NCBI RefSeq assembly: GCF_038095975.1
Contig: NZ_CP146003.1
Coordinates: 1,008,160 to 1,072,159 of the forward strand
From: Mesomycoplasma ovipneumoniae
GTDB lineage: Bacteria; Bacillota_I; Bacilli_A; Mycoplasmatales; Metamycoplasmataceae
Direction: 5' to 3'
Length of the DNA stretch: 64,000 nt
The translations under genes were made by a program, and so were the position numbers. Under the pieces are notes generated by a model, which ran no database searches, was not told where the DNA came from, and was given only the letters and a program-made list of their open reading frames with translations. Of the stretch, positions 53,660-64,000 are shown piece by piece. The number at the start of each line of letters is the position of its first letter. Position 1 is the first letter of the stretch.

Positions 53660-55582
53660 TTATAAATTTATGACAAGAATATCTTCGTCCAAAAGTGTGT
53701 TTTGGCTTGAGAATTCGTTAGTTACTTTTATATTTTTTATAGGATTTCAAAAATCAGCATAATATTCAAAATTATTGTTGATTCCAGAGGGGTTTTTTCG
53801 AAAAACTTCGTTTTGTATTTGTTTGTAAAGTTGTGTTTCAAGCAAATACAAATTAGTTCGATCAAAACTACTATTTTGGTAAAAAAACTTAGCAAATGTG
53901 GTTTTTGGTGTCAAAGGCAAATCTACCTCTTGAATATATTCGATTAAAGTACCGTTTTCGATAAAAACAATGCTAAAATCACGAATAGGTTTGATTGACC
54001 GTTTTGCACAAATGAAAAGTTGGACCAAATTGTCGCCGTCATTAAAAAAATGCTGAAAAAGTTTTTGTTTGTAAGTAGTGCCTAAGTAAAAAGAATTTTC
54101 GTCAAATAAAAAGCGAGTATAATTGCCCATTTTTGTTTTTTTTAGTTCTAAAAAAAACAAAATATTTTCAGGAAGTTCGCCGTAAAATTGGTAAAGAATG
54201 TCAAAATTAATTTTGTTTTCAAAGCAAAAAATTAGGAACTGATTTTTTCTCAAAAAAGTATCAATTCTACTTAAATTATAATAGTAAAAAAAATTTTTTA
54301 AATCCATCAAAGTGTCTCTTAAAAAAGCAAAATGAGTTCAGTATTCGCTTTTTGAAATTTTGTTTTTTAGTCTTCTTAACTTGTTTTCGATAGAAGCAAC
54401 TCAAAGTCTTTTTGCAAAAAAAGAGTTACGAAAATTCTTCTTTTTAAGACTTTTTTTCATTCTAATTACTTCGTGTTGTCACAAAACATTGGCTCGTAGC
54501 AAAGTTTTACTGTTTACTTTAAGATTTTGGTAATAGGGATTTTCCTTGCGAAAAGAGTTGATTTTCTTTGTTCGAAAGTGTTTTTGTGCCTTTTTATTTT
54601 TTTCTTCAAGCATTTTTTGCTGACGATTTTTTTTCCAAAAAAGTCAAAAATCATCAGCAAAAGTTTTATCAAAAAAGTTTTGGACACTTGGAATATTATC
54701 AAGACTTTTTTGATTTAACAGTTTAGACATCCAAACTTCAAATTCGTAGTAAATTTGAAATATTTGCTCAGTTGACAGTCACCTGAAATTTCCACTTTGT
54801 TTTATCAAATTCAAAAAGCAAGTATAGCCAGTAGTAAAAATTTTTATTTTATAAAGGTCGGCATCGGCCGAATTTGTTAGCGAATTATGCTGGCTAATAA
54901 TGTTTTTTATATCGTTTTTAATAATTTTTAGTGCATTTTGGGTTGTTTCATTGCTTTTAAAGTTGTCGAATTTAGAATCAAAAAAAGGGTTGCTAAGTTT
55001 TAATTCCTGGTTTAAATTTTCTTGCTCAACTTTTGGATTTAACTCTGTTTTTATGTACAAATTATAAAAATTTTCGTTTAATTTTTTATAATTGCTTTTA
55101 ATTTTATTGACCATTTCGGTAAAATTAAAAGAAAAAAAAGCACTTTTTTCCAATAAATTAGTTATTTGATTATCCATGTTTGTTAGAAATCGATCGATTT
55201 CGGGCATTGTCAAATACAACATGTATTTTCTTGTTGTATTAGTTTCAATTTCGAATGGCTTTGTGTTTCAATGGGATAAAAGAACCTGAATTACAAGCTT
55301 TTTTTTAATTTTTTCATACATTTCTTTTGATAAAAAATCTGAAAAACAACTGTTTTTGCTGTAATCATAAGGTCTGTCGTTTTCAAGAATAAATCCATTA
55401 TAAGAATTTTCTTTTTGAAGAATTGTTTTGAATTCATTAAAAAAATTTGGATCAGAAGAATAAATAAATCCGCATTGTTTTGCATCTAATTCAAGACTAA
55501 AATAATTTCAATACTTATTTTTTATATTATGAAAAACAAGTTTTTGCTTTTTCTCGTTATTAAAATTAATAATATTTTCCAT
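53660..55582 (-). CDS. Large protein of unknown function
   Basis: The protein is 640 residues. It is rich in Phe, Asn, Lys and Tyr, with no signal peptide or membrane segment. The N-terminal 250 residues are helical (NMDNQITNLLEKSAFFSFNF). A very basic central part (about 290-410: KAQKHFRTKKINSFRKENPY, KKSLKKKNFRNSFFAKRL) could contact nucleic acid. The C-terminal part looks beta-rich. I do not recognise a family. It lies between valS (10 bases downstream) and the ECF transporter gene (3 bases upstream), so it is part of the same operon. In-frame TGA codons are numerous. Confidence 0.65.
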
Positions 55583-55585
55583 AAT

Positions 55586-56551
55586 TTAAGTAAGAGAGTA
55601 AGAGAATTTTTTGTAAACTAGCGGTAAAACAGCTCTTGCAGTGAAATAAATAACAGAGGCATTAATCCAAATTTTGGCAGGAGAAATAATTATATGCGTC
55701 AAAAAAGCCGTTTCAAAATTATTAAGTGCACCAGATTCTACATCACCTTTTGCAGCAAGAACGCTTGCAATTGGCTCATGCAAGGCAGAAAATGCAACGA
55801 TTGGAACAAGAGTCAAATATCGCTCATTTTTACGGAAAAAGTTAATAAAACGCGCAACAAGTAAGAAGATAATCATTGAAAAAGTACCAAAAAGAATCAA
55901 AATTAAAAACGAAGTTTTGCTAGAAATGAAGCGCGCTTTGCTAAAATCAATAGAAGAATTAAACATAACCGTCGAAATAACTGCCGAAGCTATTAAAGCC
56001 AGGACAAAAAAGCTCGATATTCAATAAAAATTCAGTAATGCTTTTTCTTCAGTTCAAGCTTGGACTTTAGCAACTTTTTTTTGTAATCTAAGCAAATTTT
56101 GCCGCATTTTTCGCTCTAAGTTTGCGTCTTTTGAGTTATGGCTTATTGCATGATAAGTGTAGTTAAAAATTTCTCGCTTTTGGGTAAAAATTTTATCTCC
56201 TAAGCGTTCTAAAATTTTGTCTTTTTGGAATCATTTTTTCCCTTGAACAACAAAAAATCAAAAGAAAACGCCAGGAATAAACCCAGTAAGTGAAAGGCTG
56301 AGAGTATAATACCAAGAATAAACGCCTGGAATGAACAAAAAAGTAATTAAATCTGATAAAAAACCGGTTAAAAAACCAACTATTGGCCCAAAAATAAAGC
56401 CCGTTATTTTAATCGGCAGTCCAATAATTGAAAAGCGAAAATTAGGCAAAAGAGCAAAAGGAGCCAATCTGACCCCGATTATTAACATAATTACCGAAAT
56501 TGATATGAAAATCGCCACAAAAGAGATTTTCATATTCGTCAGTTTAGCCAT
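55586..56551 (-). CDS. ECF transporter S component (folate-family-like)
   Basis: The protein is 321 residues. The N-terminal 105 residues carry the S-component pattern (GVRLAPFALLPNFRFSIIGL then PIKITGFIFGPIVGFLTGF), with a helix pack resembling folate-type S components. A charged loop of about 70 residues follows, then further membrane helices. S components capture vitamins for shared EcfA/EcfT energising subunits, not in this window. The middle cytoplasmic loop is longer than usual. Substrate not certain. Confidence 0.78.
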
Positions 56552-56638
56552 GAAATTTCTCCTTTTGCCAAAATTTTCCCCTTATAAAATGAGTTTAACT
56601 TAATAAATTATAGCAAAAAAATTATAAACAACAACATT

Positions 56639-58204
56639 TTAGATAGATTCTTTTAAGGCTGAATTTTCAAGCGTCAAATTAATCGCTCAATTGCTTTTTA
56701 GATAAATTAGTTCAAAAATTATTCACTTTAGAATATCTGAAAGGTAAAAAACTGTCAGTGAAATAAAAAGTTTTAAATGAACCTCAGAAATCAGCGGAAT
56801 AAAAACTAAAACTATAAGAATTTGTCAAACAAGTTGGCCTAAACCGGTAAAAAAATCTCACCAACTGGCAAAATTAGCCCGTCCGCCGGCTTTAATTATC
56901 GTTAAAGAGGCATTAATTTGAACCCAAATTGGATTAATTAAAATTATAACTATACAGATTATAAAAATCTGATTTAGATAAAAATCAACGGCCAAAACTT
57001 TTTGGGCGTCAATAATACTTTGGTCAACAGGTAAATTATTTTCGTTAAAATAATCAGAGAGTCCTTTTTGAACTTGTTCTTTAATTCCCGTTGTAATCAA
57101 GTCAGTTTTTGTGATAGCAAAAACGATAATAAAGGCAACAACTGACATAACAACTGAAACAACAAATAAAAAACCTTTTAACATTGCGGCGTTTTTTTTG
57201 GCTAGTTCAATTTTATTTTGACCTAAATTTTGACCAACGACAATTGAAACACTTGTCTGAATTGAGGCAAAAGTTGTAAAAAAAATGTTAGCAATTGTGA
57301 GAATTATTCCTGAAATGGTTAAGAATCCAATGCCCCAAAATTTATAAAAACCACTGCCATCGTCAATTCCAATTGAACCAGGCGGCAAACTTTGGGATCA
57401 AAGAACAGAGCGGACTGAAATAATTAAAGAGGCAATAGTTACAAGCGACATTCCGACAAAACGGGCAAAAAACTGCTTTCAAATTTGTCTTTCAATTTGA
57501 AACATTTTGAAAATTGACAGACTTATTTCTTTTCTATAAAAAAGTTGATACAAATACATTAAAAAAGAGGTTATTAGTCTTGAAATTACAGTTGCAAGCG
57601 CTGAACCAGCGACTCCCATTAGTGGAATTAAGAGAAAATTAAGGCCAATATTTGTTACTAAAGTCAAAGTGTTAAAAAGAACAGAAACTTTCATTACGCC
57701 AATTTCGCGCAGAATTCCTGAGGAAGTGACAATGTAGGCAAACAAGATTCAAGAAAAACTTATTATAAATAAGTAACTTTTTGCCTGATCAAAAATACTC
57801 TGGTCTAAACCTGACGAACCCCGTCTCCACTGAACAACCCTGAGCAGACTTTCAGGAAAAGCTCACGAGAGAACGGCAAAAAATAAAATAACAATAAAAG
57901 AAAGAATATATCTAATATTATTTACTTGTTGGGCGAGTTTAAATTCTTTTTTTCCTCAGTATTGGGCAAAAATAATTGACCCGATTGTGTTAATCGAAAT
58001 TATAAAAGAAAAAACAATTCCTGTTCAAAAATTGGCCATCCCGACAGCCGTAATTCCGCCACTGATTTGGGAAACCATGAAATTATCAACAAAATTATTT
58101 ATCGAAATAAAAAGCGTTGCTAAAATTACTGGAATAGTAATTTTAGCAAATTTTTTCCACATCTCTGGGGAGTCGGGAAAAAATTTTTTTATTGAAAAAT
58201 GCAT
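56639..58204 (-). CDS. MATE-family efflux transporter
   Basis: The protein is 521 residues with twelve hydrophobic segments in two similar halves. N half: ITIPVILATLFISINNFVDN then FMVSQISGGITAVGMAN. Second half: SIQTSVSIVVGQNLGQNKIE. These are the MATE hallmarks. It would export cationic compounds using an ion gradient. Eight or more TGA codons are Trp. It starts one base after the greA stop, so the two are coupled. Confidence 0.9.
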
Positions 58205-58205
58205 T

Positions 58206-58688
58206 TTATTCGTTAGTTACTTCCAGAATTTTAACCGAATATTTTTCATTTACATCAACTTCAACTTCATCGCCTTCATGTTGACCTAAAAGAACTTGTG
58301 CAATCGGTGAAAAATTGGAAATTTTATTCGCAAAAGGATCAGCGTCAATTGAAGAAACAATTTGAAAAGTTTGAACTAAACCACTTTCAAGATTTTTAAG
58401 GGTAACTTTTGATCCAATTGAAACTCGTTTTGATCCTGAACGAGTTTCAATTATTTTTGCCTTGGCAATAATAGCTTCAAATTCACGTATTTTTGACTCA
58501 ATTATCCCTTGTTTTTCACGGGCTACATCATATTCGGCATTTTCAGAAAGATCGCCTTGAGAACGAGCGTCTTTAATTTCTTGAATAACATTAACACGCT
58601 CAACATTTATTAAATGTTCAAGTTCTTTTTTAATTTCATCAAGTTTTTGTTGGGTTAAAAGAACTTCATCATTCATTATTTTTTTCAT
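58206..58688 (-). CDS. greA: Transcription elongation factor GreA
   Basis: The protein is 160 residues. An N-terminal coiled coil (LTQQKLDEIKKELEHLINVE ... EIKDARSQGDLSENAEYDVA, the acidic tip that reaches the polymerase active site) is followed by the FKBP-like globular half (GSKVTLKNLESGLVQTFQIV, SPIAQVLLGQHEGDEVEVDV). It rescues backtracked RNA polymerase. AAAAGGAAAA precedes the ATG. Confidence 0.97.
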   Translation of the reverse strand: MKKIMNDEVLLTQQKLDEIKKELEHLINVERVNVIQEIKDARSQGDLSENAEYDVAREKQGIIESKIREFEAIIAKAKIIETRSGSKRVSIGSKVTLKNLESGLVQTFQIVSSIDADPFANKISNFSPIAQVLLGQHEGDEVEVDVNEKYSVKILEVTNE

Positions 58689-58726
58689 TTTTTTCCTTTT
58701 TAAACAATTTTTAGTAAAATTTTAAT

Positions 58727-59341
58727 TTATTTTTTTTGAATTATCAAAAAATCATAATAAAAAAATTCATCGAAGTGAATTTTATGCAATTTTAACATTT
58801 TTAAAATTGCCCTTCGCTGCTTTTTTTTATATTTTCAAATTAAGTGTCCACCAATTTTAACCTTTTCTAAAAATTCTTGAAAATTTTTAGGGTTAATTTC
58901 TACCGAAATTAAAATAAAATCAAAAAAAGCTTCGCAATGGCTTGTGTAATTTAGATTGTTTATTTGCAATTTTTCAATATTTTTTTGCAAACTGTTTTGA
59001 TCAAGGTGAGATTCAAAAACTGTATTTGTCGAGTTTTTAATATTTTTTTGACTAAGACAAGCCACAATTCCGTCTTTTTCAACAAATAAATTTGCTTTTG
59101 AATTTGTTTCCCTTATTTTATTAATAACAAATTCAAGACTTTCAACGAGCCAAATATCGCTTTCTAATTCAGTAACTTGTGATTTTAGATCTATTCACTG
59201 GTCATAATTTTGACTTTGGTGTTCAAAATTATATTTTTTAATTAATTTATTTTTTTTGACTCATGTTCAAACAAAGGAGACTAACGCAACTAAAAGTGCA
59301 AAAATCCCGGTTATTAATAAAACAATTTTTCAAATCGGCAT
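58727..59341 (-). CDS. Membrane-anchored methyltransferase-like protein
   Basis: The protein is 204 residues. One membrane anchor at residues 5-26 (WKIVLLITGIFALLVALVSF), then a soluble domain. Its end follows the class I SAM-methyltransferase course: FFDFILISVEINPKNFQEFL, KVKIGGHLIWKYKKKQRR (like 'L.pGG.l'), FFYYDFLIIQKK. The first strand with the SAM-binding glycines is not obvious. Mycoplasma genomes carry a family of putative methyltransferases of this shape; the match is by memory of pattern. Five TGA codons are Trp. Confidence 0.5.
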
Positions 59342-59853
59342 ATTTCTCCCCTAAAAAACACTAATATAATAAATTATAAGTTTTTTTGTAAAACCAGCAA
59401 AAAAATAAAACAGAGCAAATTTTCCCAAAATAAATATGTAAAAATTTGTAAATTTGAAAAAAAATATTTTTATTTGCTTAAAAATTTTAAAAAAATATTT
59501 TTTTTCAAATTGGTGGGTCATTTTTGAGATTAGTTTTGGCTGGTGCAAAGCAAAAAAACACCAAAAATTTTACAAAATTTATAAAAAAATTAGCAAAAAA
59601 TGACTATATATAATATAAATTAAAGAAGAAAAAAAATTTTTTTATTTTTTTCTTGGTTTTTTTATTTTGCCGGGTTATAATAACTAAGCTTTGTTTCAAA
59701 TGAAGAAACAGGCAGCGTAAAAAAAAAAAAAAAAATTATTTGTAAAAAATTTTTTTGTGATATAATTAGAGTTACGCTGTTAAAACGGCAAAAAAAATTT
59801 TAGATCTTTCAAAACTAGGTATATAATTTCAAAACCAATTTCAAATTGAACGC
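59342..59853 (+). promoter_or_regulatory. rRNA promoter and leader region
   Basis: No gene is seen in 59342-59700, which is A/T runs only. A run of 17 A (59719-59735) precedes a promoter with TTGTAA (59740-59745) and TATAAT (59761-59766). A second TATAAT-like box is at about 59675. The inverted repeat CAGCGTAA/TTACGCTG (59713-59720, 59772-59779) brackets the promoter. Leader segments 59806-59821 and 59836-59848 pair with the spacer after 16S and mark the processing stem. Confidence 0.65.
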
Positions 59854-61387
<1,534 letters not shown>

Positions 61388-61826
61388 ACGGAAAATTACT
61401 ACTACTAAATGTGGTTAAAATCAAACTAACACATTATAAAATTTAATAATTTGAAATAATTTGTTCTATTAATTCATTTTCTCCTTGTTTAGTTTTGTAA
61501 ATATTATTTTTTTGTAAAGTAAATTTTTTTAACTTTTTTTAATGAATTTTTTAATACAATAGCAATTTGAAATTGATTATGTACCTAGTTTTGAGAGCTC
61601 TAAAACTCTCAAAATGTCTGTAAAAAGACAATATTAGCTCTTTCAAAACTGAACAGTAACAATTTTATATCTGATCTAAAAATCAGATAATATTCCAAAG
61701 TCTTTTAAAATTAAACCGAGTTTATTTTTAAAATTTTATAACTTTTAGTTATAAGAACTCTAAAATTGTTAAAATACCTTAAGATATATTATCTAAATAG
61801 GCTATACTCAGAAGATAGTTTTAACT
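61388..61826 (+). other. 16S-23S spacer, no tRNA genes
   Basis: A spacer of about 439 bases without any cloverleaf. CAATTTGAAATTG (61563-61575) and TACCTAGTTTTGAGAG (61582-61597) pair with the 16S leader, giving the RNase III stem that frees pre-16S. AGCTCTTTCAAAACTGAACA (61636-61655) repeats a motif of the 16S leader and should be the left half of the 23S stem. Confidence 0.7.

Positions 61827-64000
<2,174 letters not shown>

Noticed and set aside
54514..54702. Short minus frames at 54514-54702 and 55291-55485
   Set aside because: Different frame from the 640-codon gene that covers them.
59351..59548. 65-codon Phe/Lys-rich frame before the rRNA operon
   Set aside because: Made of poly-A/T runs, no ribosome site, no motif.
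61388..61826. Possible tRNA-Ile/Ala in the 16S-23S spacer
   Set aside because: No T-loop, anticodon stem or acceptor pairing found.

Overview
Low-GC mollicute chromosome read with genetic code 4. UGA is sense (Trp) in almost every gene: ptsG, gatA, dnaA, yidC and valS stay open only if TGA is Trp, so all coordinates here run to TAA or TAG. A P97-like/P102-like adhesin gene pair, a 16S-23S operon with the 5S gene elsewhere, and the overall gene set point to the Mesomycoplasma (Mycoplasma) hyopneumoniae / flocculare / ovipneumoniae / dispar group. The species cannot be fixed by eye.

Layout. 0-5.2 kb is accessory: two multi-pass membrane proteins, a nucleotidyltransferase-like protein, a helical protein with a Gly/Ala-rich hydrophobic segment behind a poly-A promoter, a broken transposase and a decayed dispersed repeat. 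5.3-9.1 kb (minus) holds PTS sugar uptake (IICBA enzyme and HPr), tRNA-Gly and thymidine kinase. 9.2-14.8 kb is a BMP/PnrA-type nucleoside ABC importer (lipoprotein, double ATPase, two permeases) running into thymidine kinase, so import and salvage are joined. 14.9-17.3 kb: pyrophosphatase, a BAX-inhibitor-like membrane protein, WhiA and an isolated 5S rRNA. 17.4-24.3 kb: P97-like/P102-like surface proteins. 24.4-36.1 kb: gatCAB, a pseudouridine synthase, fructose-bisphosphate aldolase, RpoE(delta), ArgS, GrpE, HrcA, an RNase J-like/thioredoxin fused frame, FtsY. 36.1-42.9 kb: a Panacea-domain protein, two DHH phosphoesterases, RlmH, MnmG, DnaN. 43.0-44.6 kb: dnaA and the probable oriC, where gene direction reverses. 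44.6-50.6 kb (plus): rpmH, rnpA, yidC, a degenerate McrB-like AAA+ protein and a lipoprotein. 51.2-59.3 kb (minus): valS, a large unknown protein, an ECF S component, a MATE transporter, greA and a membrane-anchored methyltransferase-like protein. 59.7-64 kb: 16S and the first part of 23S.

The least expected items are (1) a family of short transposon-like elements, one copy of which has perfect 17-bp terminal inverted repeats and a perfect 23-bp target duplication that splits the rlmH-DHH gene junction; (2) an RNase J paralogue lacking its metal ligands, in one uninterrupted frame with thioredoxin; (3) a Panacea (DUF4065) antitoxin-type protein without an obvious toxin; (4) a McrB-like AAA+ protein without a P-loop beside oriC; and (5) a possible phase-variable promoter in front of a toxin-like two-gene unit.
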